The notes under the pieces were generated by a model. It was not told the DNA's origin. It was given only the letters and a program-made list of their open reading frames with translations, and ran no database searches. Source: Candidatus Dojkabacteria bacterium (GTDB lineage Bacteria > Patescibacteria > Dojkabacteria > B142 > JAFGFJ01). From it: a stretch of DNA of 64,000 nucleotides. The position numbers and the translations under genes were made by a program. This document shows, in pieces, positions 34,873 to 44,283 of the stretch (positions are counted from its first letter, which is position 1; the number at the start of each line of letters is the position of its first letter). The stretch spans positions 1 through 64,000 of the forward strand of contig JAFGFJ010000001.1 of the NCBI GenBank assembly GCA_016931155.1, given 5' to 3'.

Positions 34873-35784
34873 TTAGACAATACTGTCACTGGAAAATCTC
34901 ATCTGTGCACGAATATAACTTGCAGGATCGCCGGTAGTAAACCATTCCCCTTTTAGTTCCTTGAAAAGTACTTTTCCATTTTCCGCCAACTCATCATTTG
35001 CATCCTGCAACCATAGCTCTCCATCCTTTCCAGTAGCTTCCGGTTTCAAATATTCAAAAATCCTGGGTGTAAGCACCATCCGGCCGTAAGAGACAAGGTC
35101 ACTGGGAGCATTATTCTTTTCTGGTTTCTCAATTATTCTCTCAGCCTGGTTTGTTGTCCCTTCTTTTATTTTCACCGATCCGTATTTGACCACTTCTTCC
35201 ATAGACATTTTTTGAACACCTAAGGCACCATCACATTCATTTTCCTCGAAAAATTCTACCAACTGCTTAATTGCTGGCTGTTCTCCATAGAAAAGATCGT
35301 CACCCCACAGAAGAGCAAATGGGCTATCTTCAAGAAGCGATTTAGCACTAAGCACAGGACTTCCATTACCGTAAGACAGTTTTGTGTCCTGATAAATAAA
35401 TACAAAGTTTGCCATATCATGAATCCGGATAATTTTTCTCAGGATTTCTTCCTTACCATTCTGCCTAAGGTAATCCTCCAACCCCTCATCTTCGTTGAAA
35501 TGTTCAATGATTGACTCACTCCCGGCTCTTATGACGATAATAATATCTTCAATTCCAGCCCCAACACACTCTTCAGCTAAATGCTGAATAATCGGTTTAT
35601 CCGCAATAGGAAGCATTTCCTTAGGAATTGCTTTTGTTGCAGGCAAAAATCTCGTTCCTCTCCCTGCAGCAGTTATTACAGCTTTAGTAACTTTTTTCTT
35701 GTTTATTTCACCCAAATAATATTTAAAATATGGATGAACACTCTCAGGATAGCAAAATTTCTGATAGGAAGGAAGAAAAGACAC
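34873..35784 (-). CDS. galU: UTP-glucose-1-phosphate uridylyltransferase
   Basis: 303 residues. Nucleotidyltransferase motif VITAAGRGTRFLPATKAIPKEMLPI with the KPIIQ and GALGVQKM regions and the KPENNAPSD/GRMVLTPRIFEYL stretch of GalU. Makes UDP-glucose for surface sugars. The first 31 residues before VTKAVITAAG form an unusual leader; no nearer ATG or GTG is available. Transcribed alone. Confidence 0.93.
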   Translation of the reverse strand: MSFLPSYQKFCYPESVHPYFKYYLGEINKKKVTKAVITAAGRGTRFLPATKAIPKEMLPIADKPIIQHLAEECVGAGIEDIIIVIRAGSESIIEHFNEDEGLEDYLRQNGKEEILRKIIRIHDMANFVFIYQDTKLSYGNGSPVLSAKSLLEDSPFALLWGDDLFYGEQPAIKQLVEFFEENECDGALGVQKMSMEEVVKYGSVKIKEGTTNQAERIIEKPEKNNAPSDLVSYGRMVLTPRIFEYLKPEATGKDGELWLQDANDELAENGKVLFKELKGEWFTTGDPASYIRAQMRFSSDSIV

Positions 35785-35918
35785 TCATGATTGTATATGT
35801 ACTTGCATTCCTGCCATAATTTTTCTATTGTTTTTCCTATCGCTATTGTTTTTGTTTTAATTTTTGCTATAGTGTTCAGACAAAGAATTCTACAAATATA
35901 TTACTTATCACCATCACA

Positions 35919-36347
35919 ATGGATCTAGGTCTAGAGGGACAATATAGAGAAGCAGATACACAGCAACGCAACTTTGGCAATGTAGAGGACCAGGAAGAAT
36001 TTACGATAATTAACCCAAAAGATGTTCTTTCTTTTTTAGAGAAGTCAGTTGGGGAAATTTTAAGAGGAAGAAAGGTCACAGCGGTAAAAGAACCTGTTAC
36101 AGGAAAAATTGTGAACAAATTTACTCCCTGGATTCCTGTCAGGATTGAGAATGTAATGAGATCGAGCGTAGGTGTCACGTGGGAAAAAAATGGAGCTAAG
36201 GAATGGGGACTTACTGATTCATCTATTCCTAACAGGAGCACTTTTCCTCCTCAATATTCAATGGCTGGATATTTTTGGTACGAGTTTGGGACAGGAGAAG
36301 GTTTAGACGGAACAGGGGATTTTCTTCCGATAAATTCCAGACTCTAA
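35919..36347 (+). CDS. Hypothetical protein
   Basis: 142 residues, no recognised domain, no signal peptide. Segments such as VGEILRGRKVTAVKEPVTGK and WIPVRIENVMRSSVGVTWEKNG suggest a mixed alpha/beta soluble protein. Its only plus-strand position between galU and recR gives it its own promoter; TATAGT near 35869-35874 may be its -10. The opposite-strand frame here has worse codon use and is rejected. Confidence 0.55.
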   Translation: MDLGLEGQYREADTQQRNFGNVEDQEEFTIINPKDVLSFLEKSVGEILRGRKVTAVKEPVTGKIVNKFTPWIPVRIENVMRSSVGVTWEKNGAKEWGLTDSSIPNRSTFPPQYSMAGYFWYEFGTGEGLDGTGDFLPINSRL

Positions 36348-36422
36348 TAGCACAGATACTATAGAAATTCGAAGAACTCGATATTCCGGAGAGATTTTTG
36401 AAGCCTTCTTACATTTAATCTA

Positions 36423-37049
36423 CTATAGCTCAGTCCTTCCCTCGATCGCTCTTCTCAGTGTAGTATAATCTGCATATTCCAGATCAGCTCCCGTAGGTAG
36501 ACCTCTGGCAAGACGGGTAATTTTTACTCTCTCCAGCACCCTATTTTTAATTTCCTCATAGATGTACATTGCTGTTGCCTCTCCTTCAAGATTTGGATTT
36601 GTTGCAATAATAATTTCAACACAATCCTGCATACCCTCTATCCGTTTTATAAGCTCAGATATTCTAAGATCCTCCGGACCAACTGAGTTGACAGGAGAAA
36701 TCACGCCACCAAGAACATGAAAAACACCCCCGAACCCTCCTTCCTCCTTTATCCCAACCCTATCAAAAGCCACAACATCAAGTGGTTCCTCGACCACCAT
36801 TAGAAGATTTTGATTTCTTCCGGGATCAGAGCAAATCGAACATGGAGAATTTTCTGTAAAGTTATAACAAATCTCACAGGATTTGACCTTGTTTTTTACA
36901 TCAAGAATCAGAGCAGAAAGCCTTTCTGCACTTTCCCTGGAAGCACGAAGATAGTGATAAGCCATGCGAGCAGCCGACTTTGGTCCAACACCAGGAAGTT
37001 TTTCGAACTCCTCGATTAATTTCTGAACAACTTGAGGAAGAGCTGACAT
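36423..37049 (-). CDS. recR: Recombination mediator RecR
   Basis: 208 residues. HhH region FEKLPGVGPKSAARMAYHYL, zinc finger CEICYNFTENSPCSIC, and Toprim domain with LLMVVEEPLDVVAFDR and IIATNPNLEGEATAMYI. Works in RecFOR loading of RecA at gaps. Third gene of the conserved dnaX-ybaB-recR operon. Confidence 0.96.
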   Translation of the reverse strand: MSALPQVVQKLIEEFEKLPGVGPKSAARMAYHYLRASRESAERLSALILDVKNKVKSCEICYNFTENSPCSICSDPGRNQNLLMVVEEPLDVVAFDRVGIKEEGGFGGVFHVLGGVISPVNSVGPEDLRISELIKRIEGMQDCVEIIIATNPNLEGEATAMYIYEEIKNRVLERVKITRLARGLPTGADLEYADYTTLRRAIEGRTEL

Positions 37050-37067
37050 TGTTTCTTAGTATCCAAA

Positions 37068-37373
37068 TTAACTTCCCAGCATGCCTTTTAGTTTGTCTAT
37101 ATCCATATCCTTCGTCATTTCCTTTCTTAATAACTTCTGAGCTTCCTCCATCGCTTGCTTTATCTCCTTTTCAAGATCCTTTTTTCTGTCCAGACTCATC
37201 AGATCATCAGAAATATTGATTTCCAAAATCTCTTGAGTCCCATCAATTATTATTTCCACGTGTTCATCCTTTGAAAGACCAGAAATTTTTTTCTCTTTCA
37301 TTTTTTTCTGCATTTCTTTCGCCTCTTTTTGAAGCTTATACAACTCCTTTATTTTTGAGAAAGCACCTGCCAT
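37068..37373 (-). CDS. ybaB: YbaB/EbfC nucleoid-associated protein
   Basis: 101 residues. Starts with a helical coiled-coil (LYKLQKEAKEMQKKMKEKKISG) and the VEIIIDGTQEILEINISDDLM sheet, ending in LEKEIKQAMEEAQKLL. A small DNA-binding dimer that always lies between dnaX and recR. Spacing is 50 bases after dnaX and 18 before recR. Confidence 0.94.
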   Translation of the reverse strand: MAGAFSKIKELYKLQKEAKEMQKKMKEKKISGLSKDEHVEIIIDGTQEILEINISDDLMSLDRKKDLEKEIKQAMEEAQKLLRKEMTKDMDIDKLKGMLGS

Positions 37374-37423
37374 GATAATAGATCTAAAAAATAAAATTAT
37401 AGTCCCGGGATTTTGAGACTCAT

Positions 37424-39052
37424 TTATTGTTCTTCAAGCATATCACCAAAAACTTCTTCTACCAAGTCTGCATTATCAGTATCTTTTTCTTCTTCAGCTA
37501 TTTCAGACCTCAACCCTTCTTCTATTATACACGAAGGAACGAGGGAGACATTTATTAGTGCCTTAAACACTTCCGAAATTACTTTTCTGCTTGCATGTTC
37601 TTCTATTCTCGATTTATGAAATTTGAAAGGAACCTTAAGAATAATTTTGTCCCCCTTAATTTCAGAGGGCTCTGCCTTTAAAAGAAATGCCTGGAGATGG
37701 TTATTATGAGGCTTAATTTCTTCAAGAAATTTATCCCACATTTTTTTGATCTTTTTAATTTCAGCAACAGGGTGTTCATCGCTCTTTCCTTCGCTTATGC
37801 TCTCACTCTGTTCTTGCTCTTGTTCTTGTTCTTGTTTACTAACAGTTATATTTTTATCCTTTTCCTTTTTCCTGCTCGTTTCTTCTGTTACTGAGGAATT
37901 CTTTTTGATAGAAAACTCCTCTATGGCTGCCTTCTTCTCAGTAGTATTGATTCTAAATGGAGCTTTTCCCTCACCTTTTTGTATACCCGGATTATCCTTT
38001 TTGTACCCACAGATATCAACAATAGCAAGTTCAAGCGGAAGAATTTGTATTGTTGCGGCCTTCATTTGAACAGCACATTCAGAAAGGATTCTTATCATTT
38101 TGACCAAATCTTTGAGATCAAAATCTATGCCGATAGCATTTTTCTTTGATTCAATTTTGTTATGAATAAGTACCCTTCCAAATTCAAGCAATTGTTTCAA
38201 AAATTGAATGAGGCTCAAACCCTGACTATTTATCTCGTAAAGAACTGAAAATGCTGAATCCAAATCACATAAAACTAGAGATTTCATCATACTTTGTACT
38301 GCTCTTTCGTCAGTTAGACCCAAAATTTGCCTTACTTCATCAAGAGTTATACTCCGATTCTTCAATGATTCAGCAGATCTAATTACTTTTTCAAGAATAG
38401 TCTCAGCATCCCGAAAACTTCCTCCCCCACCATTAATTATAATATCAACTGCACCTTCATCCATTTTTACTCCCTCCTTTTTCAGAATAAGTTGAATCCT
38501 CTTTTTTAAATCTTCATCATTTGCAAGTTTAAAATCAAACCTTTGCGTTCTTGAAATAATAGTAAGCGGAATTTTATGCGGTTCAGTTGTTGCAAGGATA
38601 AAGACTGCATGCTGTGGAGGCTCCTCTAGAGTCTTTAGAAGAGCATTAAATGCCTCAGTAGTGAGCATGTGAGTCTCATCAATAATATATACTTTGTTCC
38701 TTCCTTCTGCAGGTGCAAAATTGACCCTTTCTTTAAGCTCTCGGATTTCATCAATTCCTCTGTTTGATGCGGCATCAATCTCAAATATATCGAGGAATCT
38801 CCCTTCGTTTACTGCTTTGCAAACAGTGCACTTATTACATGGCTCACCATCTTTTAGATTGAGACAATTTAAGGCTTTAGCAACTATTCGGGCAGTACTG
38901 GTCTTTCCCGTTCCTCTCGCCCCAGAAAAAAGATATGCATGAGAGTGCTTTCCGTCTTTCAAGGCCTTCTTGAGTACTTTGGAAATCCAATCCTGTCCTA
39001 CTATCTCGTCGAATCGTCCTGGTCTATACTTTTGATAAAGAGTAATTGGCAT
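37424..39052 (-). CDS. dnaX: DNA polymerase III subunits gamma/tau
   Basis: 542 residues. Clamp-loader ATPase: YRPGRFDEIVGQDW, Walker A GARGTGKTS, zinc Cys cluster C-x8-CNKCTVC, Walker B VYIIDETHMLT, and sensor LATTEPHKIP. After about residue 370 come a low-complexity Lys/Glu/Gln linker (EQEQEQEQ) and a C-terminal domain that may contact the polymerase (LLKAEPSEIKGDKIILKVPF). First gene of dnaX-ybaB-recR. Confidence 0.96.
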   Translation of the reverse strand: MPITLYQKYRPGRFDEIVGQDWISKVLKKALKDGKHSHAYLFSGARGTGKTSTARIVAKALNCLNLKDGEPCNKCTVCKAVNEGRFLDIFEIDAASNRGIDEIRELKERVNFAPAEGRNKVYIIDETHMLTTEAFNALLKTLEEPPQHAVFILATTEPHKIPLTIISRTQRFDFKLANDEDLKKRIQLILKKEGVKMDEGAVDIIINGGGGSFRDAETILEKVIRSAESLKNRSITLDEVRQILGLTDERAVQSMMKSLVLCDLDSAFSVLYEINSQGLSLIQFLKQLLEFGRVLIHNKIESKKNAIGIDFDLKDLVKMIRILSECAVQMKAATIQILPLELAIVDICGYKKDNPGIQKGEGKAPFRINTTEKKAAIEEFSIKKNSSVTEETSRKKEKDKNITVSKQEQEQEQEQSESISEGKSDEHPVAEIKKIKKMWDKFLEEIKPHNNHLQAFLLKAEPSEIKGDKIILKVPFKFHKSRIEEHASRKVISEVFKALINVSLVPSCIIEEGLRSEIAEEEKDTDNADLVEEVFGDMLEEQ

Positions 39053-39375
39053 CTGAAACTATGTGAAGATAATGGATCGACTAATCATAACTCAAAAGAA
39101 CCGACAAAAAAAGTAAAGAAAAGAATTATGAATCAATTAGAGACATAACAGCGTAATCTGCCACACTGTTTAGAAATTCTACCCTTCGGAGAAATTGACC
39201 AAACAACTAATATCCACCCCTATTCTCTTCAAAATATTTTTCAGAATTCGAAGAATCATTTGATATCGAACACTACCATATAATACAAAACTTCCTGGAT
39301 TATTGGCACTCAAAACCCTCAGAACCTCTAAAAATCTCTTCTAAAGGTTCCCTGTCACATTTATATTCCGAATAA
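39053..39375. other. 323-base gap; possible hairpin terminator after rpsU
   Basis: No gene seen. The rpsU transcript runs into GAACCT..AGGTTC (39350-39345 with 39327-39322), extended by partial pairing of TTAGAA with TTTTTA, then TTTTGAG; a weak terminator. I looked for a small SRP RNA, which sits beside dnaX in many bacteria, and found no GGTCAGG..GGAAGGAAGCAGCC core. Confidence 0.35.
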
Positions 39376-39606
39376 CTAGGATTTATCTGCATATCTTGTA
39401 ATTTTACTCCTCCTTTCTCTAGTTGCAGTTCTTCTTCTTCTTTTGGTTTTCTCCCAGATTTTTCTGTTCTCGTGCTTCAGTTGTGTTGGCTTTACATGGT
39501 ATCTATTTTTCTGAAGCTCAACAGGAATATTCTCTCTATTTGCCTCACGCCATAGCATCTTCAAAGCCTGATCAATTGGCATATCATCTGTTACGATTAC
39601 TGACAT
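39376..39606 (-). CDS. rpsU: 30S ribosomal protein bS21
   Basis: 76 residues from ATG 39606. A TTG lies directly before it, but the strong AGGAGGTG seven bases upstream of the ATG decides the start. Contains DQALKMLWREANRENIPVELQKN and the basic, Arg-rich tail (RRRRTATRERRSK). A 30S platform protein near the anti-Shine-Dalgarno region. Monocistronic with its own promoter. Confidence 0.95.
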   Translation of the reverse strand: MSVIVTDDMPIDQALKMLWREANRENIPVELQKNRYHVKPTQLKHENRKIWEKTKRRRRTATRERRSKITRYADKS

Positions 39607-39613
39607 CAAAAAA

Positions 39614-39657
39614 CACCTCCTATAGTTTTAATAAAATACTAGGTTAGGATTATAACA
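39614..39657 (-). promoter_or_regulatory. rpsU promoter and strong Shine-Dalgarno
   Basis: On the minus strand an extended -10, TGTTATAAT (39657-39649), without a clear -35, then about 30 leader bases and AGGAGGTG (39621-39614). This is one of the few canonical Shine-Dalgarno sites in the window. Confidence 0.6.
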
Positions 39658-39736
39658 CACAGAGAGCTACAATTTACTACATTCAAAGAGCTCAGCTTAC
39701 TGCACTTAAAGGGTCAAATTCAATACTTAATACTTA

Positions 39737-41314
39737 TTAGCTTACAAGACCCCTTACCAGCTCGAGTATCCTCGGAATCCACTCAAGCATAATAATATCT
39801 TTCAGGATGATCACAATACTTAAAATTATAATAAACAGAAAAGACAGTTTTGAGATTATCTCTTCACTTCCAATAGGAATTCTTTTCCCCCTGATTTTTT
39901 CAAGCGCCAAAAACATAAGATGACCACCGTCAAAAAGCGGGATCGGCAGAATATTCATAAAGGCAAGGGCAATACTTACCAATCCAGTAAGGTTGAGAAG
40001 ATCGGAGAAATTATTTGCTCTCACAAGATTGTTAACTTCATTTGCAACAACGACAATACTTCCTACCCCGCTGGCTACCGGTTCTACACTTCCCTGAACA
40101 AACGAATCTCTTACCAGCACACCCAGCACCTTAATTTGATAGCCAAGAATATTTATGGAATGGAAAAATCCTGACAGAAGCTTCGAATCCGAGTAGTCAA
40201 GATGGTAAAACTCGAGATAAATGGTTTCATTTTGTGACAGCACAGCTCCAATGACCGGATCATCCTCTTTCACTTTTTGTAGAAGTTCCATTTCCACAAT
40301 TTCTATTTCCCCCTCCTCATTAAGAATTTTTAAAGAAACTGTTTCCCCTTGATAAGCCTCCAGCAACTTAATAAAATTTTCTACAGAACCTGTTTCTTCG
40401 TCATTAATCTCGAAAATAATATTCCCCTTTACTAACCCCGCCTCATGTGCAGGGAAATTCTCGCTCACTCCTGCTATCCTGATTTTTCCCTGAACTTCCT
40501 CATCCAGATTTGTATCAAACTCTGAGGTGTTTAGAGTAATAGTCTTATCAACAAAATTTCCCCCCTCATCAATTAGAGTATATTTTACCTCTTCCCCCTC
40601 ATTCTCTTTAAGAAAATTTGAGAATTGCTCTCTACTTTGAACAAGTTCACCATCTATTTTCCAGACTAGAGTTCTCTCCACTCCGGCTTCCTTTAGCTCT
40701 TTAGTATAAGCGTCAACAATAATAGGCCTTTCGTCCACTCTTTGTTTTGACCCCCAGAAATCATAGTCTGTTCTCTTGCTTATCTCAGTCGTAAAACCAC
40801 CAAGAGAAAAATAAAGAAGAAAAATAAGTATTGCAAGAAGAAAATTCATCGTTACACCAGCAACAAGAACAAACGCCCTTTTGAAAACAGACTTGTTTAA
40901 AAAGCTATCTTTACTTGTCAACAGGGCAATTCTTTCCTTACCAATTTTTATCAATTCCTTTTTTTCAGAGTCCTTGAGTTCAGCCAGTCCCCATATTTTT
41001 TTAGACAGTTCTTCCCTGTCAGTAATCTTATAAAGATCGTACTCCTTCCATACATTTACAAGTTTTCCATCAGCTTGGATATCATTACCTGGCAATTCAC
41101 CATAAATCTTTACATATCCTCCAAGAGGGATAAGATTTATTTTATACTCAGTTCCCCTTATTTTCTTTCCTAGAAGCCTTGGACCAAAACCAAAAGCGAA
41201 CTCTTCGACTTTTGCTCCAATCAGCTTGGCAGCAACAAAATGTCCAAGCTCATGAATAAAAACGAGAAGACCAAGAATAATAATTAGGACAAATAACGAC
41301 AAGATTAAATGCAT
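39737..41314 (-). CDS. rseP: RseP-type site-2 membrane metalloprotease
   Basis: 525 residues. HELGHFVAAKL (HExxH zinc motif) in the first membrane helix, about four membrane segments, a long extracytoplasmic region with PDZ-like folds (HEAGLVKGNIIFEINDEE and GVERTLVWKIDGELV), and the NILPIPLFDGGHL motif in the third helix. Cleaves membrane-embedded substrates after a first cut. Last gene after rpsB-tsf-frr, a position shared with many bacteria. Confidence 0.95.
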   Translation of the reverse strand: MHLILSLFVLIIILGLLVFIHELGHFVAAKLIGAKVEEFAFGFGPRLLGKKIRGTEYKINLIPLGGYVKIYGELPGNDIQADGKLVNVWKEYDLYKITDREELSKKIWGLAELKDSEKKELIKIGKERIALLTSKDSFLNKSVFKRAFVLVAGVTMNFLLAILIFLLYFSLGGFTTEISKRTDYDFWGSKQRVDERPIIVDAYTKELKEAGVERTLVWKIDGELVQSREQFSNFLKENEGEEVKYTLIDEGGNFVDKTITLNTSEFDTNLDEEVQGKIRIAGVSENFPAHEAGLVKGNIIFEINDEETGSVENFIKLLEAYQGETVSLKILNEEGEIEIVEMELLQKVKEDDPVIGAVLSQNETIYLEFYHLDYSDSKLLSGFFHSINILGYQIKVLGVLVRDSFVQGSVEPVASGVGSIVVVANEVNNLVRANNFSDLLNLTGLVSIALAFMNILPIPLFDGGHLMFLALEKIRGKRIPIGSEEIISKLSFLFIIILSIVIILKDIIMLEWIPRILELVRGLVS

Positions 41315-41323
41315 ATTTGTATA

Positions 41324-41863
41324 TTATACAGTCATAAGTTCAGTTTCCTTCTTTTTTCCGGTCTCTTCAATTTCCGAGTTTACACTATCAATCATTGTTT
41401 GTAATTCTTTCTCTTTTCCCTTTTTCTCATCTTCACTAAACCCCTGCTCATCAATCCAATCAAGAACTTCCTTTCGAATCACTCTTACAGCAATTCGAGA
41501 ATCTTCAAGCTTGTCTTTCATTACTTTAACATACTCAGTCCTTCTCTCTTCACTAAGAGGAGGAAAAGAAACTCTCACAAGATCTCCATCAACACTAACC
41601 CCAAATCCCATCTCAGATGTTTTAAGAGTCTTCTCAACTTCATTGATAAGAGTTTTATCCCAAACATTTACCGTAAGAAGTCCAGCGTCAACAACATTTA
41701 TATTGGCCACCTGATTAAGTGGCATCTTCTGTCCATATGCATCCACAGTCATTCCTTCTATTATTTGCGGATTTGCCCTGCCGGTTCTTATTGCGGCAAG
41801 CTCCTTGGTGAGATGATCTAAAGCACCGGAAAGCCTGGTTTGAGCCTCACTTAGAAGAATCAT
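41324..41863 (-). CDS. frr: Ribosome recycling factor
   Basis: 179 residues, tRNA-shaped three-helix bundle protein: LTKELAAIRTGRANPQIIEG, PLNQVANINVVDAGLLTVNVWD, VSFPPLSEERRTEYVK. Splits post-termination ribosomes with EF-G. Thirty bases downstream of tsf; pyrH, which usually sits between them, is not here. Confidence 0.96.
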   Translation of the reverse strand: MILLSEAQTRLSGALDHLTKELAAIRTGRANPQIIEGMTVDAYGQKMPLNQVANINVVDAGLLTVNVWDKTLINEVEKTLKTSEMGFGVSVDGDLVRVSFPPLSEERRTEYVKVMKDKLEDSRIAVRVIRKEVLDWIDEQGFSEDEKKGKEKELQTMIDSVNSEIEETGKKKETELMTV

Positions 41864-41893
41864 ATTGGTTATAATAAAAGGTAACTTGCTCTA

Positions 41894-42523
41894 TTATATT
41901 TCATCTATCCCACAAGCACCAGATACCTGTGCAATTTCAAACCTGGCAAATCTTGCTATCCGGACATTCTCTCCAATCTTTGCAAGTGCCTCTGCAAGAA
42001 GGTCACCCACTTTTTTCTTTTCGTCTCTAACATATGGCTGTTCCAACAAAACATTTTCTGTATAGAACTTTTGAAGTTTACCCTCAATTATTTTCTCAAC
42101 TACTTCTTTTGGTTTCCCCTCCAATTGATCTTTGCTCTCCTTGGTAATGAATTCCTTTTCCTTATCGAGAACTGCCTGAGGAATATCCTCAATAGTTATG
42201 TATAAAGGTTTTGAGGCAGCGATATGGAGTGCAACATCCTTACTTAGTTGCCGGAAATCTTCCGACCTTGAGGCAAAGTCTGTTTCTGAGCTCATTTCAA
42301 TCAAGACTCCAATTTGACCATCACCATGAATATAAGCAGCAACAACTCCATTTTCTGTTGCCCTGCCTGCTCTTGCTGCTCCTTTCGCAAGTCCTCTTTC
42401 CCTGAGTATTTCAATCGCCTTTTCTTCATTGCCTTTTGCCTCCTCCAGAGCAGACTTCACGGCGCCGACACCAACACCTGTCCTTTTCCTTAGACTTTTT
42501 ATTTGATCTAAAGTAATTGCCAT
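41894..42523 (-). CDS. tsf: Elongation factor Ts
   Basis: 209 residues, short version. UBA-like start (IKSLRKRTGVGVGAVKSALEEA), the conserved IEMSSETDFASRSEDF motif that binds EF-Tu, and one core domain. Nucleotide exchange factor for EF-Tu. Directly follows rpsB (26 bases). Confidence 0.95.
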   Translation of the reverse strand: MAITLDQIKSLRKRTGVGVGAVKSALEEAKGNEEKAIEILRERGLAKGAARAGRATENGVVAAYIHGDGQIGVLIEMSSETDFASRSEDFRQLSKDVALHIAASKPLYITIEDIPQAVLDKEKEFITKESKDQLEGKPKEVVEKIIEGKLQKFYTENVLLEQPYVRDEKKKVGDLLAEALAKIGENVRIARFARFEIAQVSGACGIDEI

Positions 42524-42549
42524 ATCGAATTTGTTAATAAATTAATCTT

Positions 42550-43611
42550 TTAGTCGGTCTTTTTGACCGTGTCTTTAACCGCTGCTTCTTTCTCCTCTTC
42601 AGCCTCTTCTTCAGCCTTTCGTTCATCAGACTTTCTTTTTATCTTGACCTCAGTAACATTATAATCTCTTACATCATGTTTTACGCCTTTCCCTTCATTT
42701 CCTTCTATGACTGCATCAGCAAAGCATTTTGCAAAAAGACCAATAGAAGCAAGTGCGTCGTCATTCCCTGGAACAGGATAGTCAACAACCTCAGGGTTAC
42801 TATTTGTATCGACAATAGAAACAACAGGTATACCAAGCCTTCTAGTCTCGGTCAGAGCAACCTTTTCAAAATTTGAATCAACTATAACTACGGCTCGCGG
42901 AAGCTGTTGCATTGTTTTTATCCCGCCATATAGTCTATTCAACCTTTCCCAGCCTTTTTTCATCCTTGAAACTTCATATTTAGTCTTTCCCTCAACCCCT
43001 GATTCAAACTGATTTTCAATGTCAAGAAGCTTTTTAAGACTTTTTTTAATAAGTTCAAAGTTTGTCAGAAGTCCTCCGGGCCACCTATTTACAATGAAGT
43101 GCGCTCCTGCTCTCATTGCTTCACTCTGGATAATATCAACTGCCTGTCTCTTCGTTCCAACAAATAAAATATCGCCTTCCTTTGAGGCCTGTGTTAGAAA
43201 ATTTAATGCCTTCTCAAGAAGCTCAAGAGTTTTATTTACATCAATAATATGAATATCCCACCTTTTGGAATAAATATAGTCCTCCATTTTCGGATTAAGT
43301 CTCTTCGCTTTATGTCCAAATTGAACACCCGCTTTAAGCAATTCCTGAATTTCAGGAAGTTTTGCTATAAGACTTGTCTCTTTTTGTTCAACTTTTTCAA
43401 TTGTTTTCCCGGTTTGAGAGACAGCCCCAATTTTTGAAGTATCTTTTTTTGTAGAAACTTTCTTCTCAGGAGATTTTGGTGTCTTCTTTGCTTCAGCAAC
43501 AGACTTTTTGACTGTTTTCTTGGTCACTGAAGCCTTAGTCACAGTAGTTACTTTCTTCTCTGCCTTTTTTGGCGGAGATTTTTTTACGGACGACTTTTTC
43601 TTTGTTGTCAT
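42550..43611 (-). CDS. rpsB: 30S ribosomal protein uS2 with long basic N-terminal and acidic C-terminal extensions
   Basis: 353 residues against about 240 normally. Residues 1-85 are a Lys/Thr/Ser-rich low-complexity tail (KKSSVKKSPPKKAEKK), the S2 core starts near LLKAGVQFGHKAKRLNPKM and includes DILFVGTKRQAVDII and VVSIVDTNSNPEVVDYPVPGN, and the last about 40 residues are Lys/Glu-rich. First gene of rpsB-tsf-frr-rseP. Function of the tails unknown. Confidence 0.96.
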   Translation of the reverse strand: MTTKKKSSVKKSPPKKAEKKVTTVTKASVTKKTVKKSVAEAKKTPKSPEKKVSTKKDTSKIGAVSQTGKTIEKVEQKETSLIAKLPEIQELLKAGVQFGHKAKRLNPKMEDYIYSKRWDIHIIDVNKTLELLEKALNFLTQASKEGDILFVGTKRQAVDIIQSEAMRAGAHFIVNRWPGGLLTNFELIKKSLKKLLDIENQFESGVEGKTKYEVSRMKKGWERLNRLYGGIKTMQQLPRAVVIVDSNFEKVALTETRRLGIPVVSIVDTNSNPEVVDYPVPGNDDALASIGLFAKCFADAVIEGNEGKGVKHDVRDYNVTEVKIKRKSDERKAEEEAEEEKEAAVKDTVKKTD

Positions 43612-43635
43612 GTTTTTCCTTTATTAAATTAAATT

Positions 43636-43650
43636 GTGCGCTTTCCGCAC
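43636..43650 (-). promoter_or_regulatory. Hairpin in the rpsB leader
   Basis: GTGCG and CGCAC with a 5-base loop, 25-39 bases upstream of the rpsB ATG. It could take part in S2 feedback control or be incidental. Confidence 0.3.
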
Positions 43651-43773
43651 TTCTTCCCACTCAAGACCTGAAAAACCAGGAAGGAAACAGTATGAGAGGT
43701 GCTTATTTAAACCGGCTAATGATAACAGAAATACCGGAAACTATGCAAATCACCTTTGTATGAAGAATAAGGG

Positions 43774-44214
43774 TCATGGCTCAAAGAGATCAGAACGTGA
43801 CCTGCTCACCTCCTGATTGTAATTAACAGGCTGAATGAGCGATTTCTGAGTCTTCAGGATCATCGCATTTAAGACGCTTTTCAAATCCCGTGCCTCAGAA
43901 TTTGAGAGGTTTTCAATGACAAACAAAGTCGCCATTGTATTCCTCCTTCGGACAGTTATTTTTGACCCGGAAAATCCCTGATTGACAATGATATCACCCA
44001 AATCCATCGTTGGGTAAGTCTCCTGATGTTCCCAGAATCCAAATTTTGATTTCTTGATTATTGATATTCTGCTCGGATAAATCCTTATAGTAATGGATTC
44101 TGTCCAAAAAGGTTTGGAGATATTTACAACATAAAGTGGAGATCTTGACGCTTCTGAAAAATCCTCGTCATTTATTATCAAACTCTTTTGAATAAAATTG
44201 CTTGCATTTTGCAC
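43774..44214 (-). CDS. Hypothetical protein, possibly PH-like
   Basis: 146 residues. The strand-rich middle (ITIRIYPSRISIIKKSKFG, YPTMDLGDIIVNQGFSG, SKITVRRRN) followed by a helix (SNSEARDLKSVLNAMI) has the order of a bacterial PH-like domain; I am not certain. No membrane helix. It follows topA by 69 bases on the same strand, so it may be the last gene of that unit. Confidence 0.55.
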   Translation of the reverse strand: MQNASNFIQKSLIINDEDFSEASRSPLYVVNISKPFWTESITIRIYPSRISIIKKSKFGFWEHQETYPTMDLGDIIVNQGFSGSKITVRRRNTMATLFVIENLSNSEARDLKSVLNAMILKTQKSLIQPVNYNQEVSRSRSDLFEP

Positions 44215-44283
44215 CTCTTGTTACCTTTGATAATAAGAACGTTCGATAATTGAAAATATAACGGGTTTTCTTACGGATTTATC

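Noticed and set aside
34675..34956. Hydrophobic 93-residue plus-strand frame through the decamer repeats
   Set aside because: Low-complexity translation of the repeat tract that runs into the 3' end of galU; no recognisable start signal.
39053..39375. Small SRP RNA beside dnaX
   Set aside because: This is its usual neighbourhood, but neither strand has the conserved GGTCAGG and GGAAGGAAGCAGCC elements.
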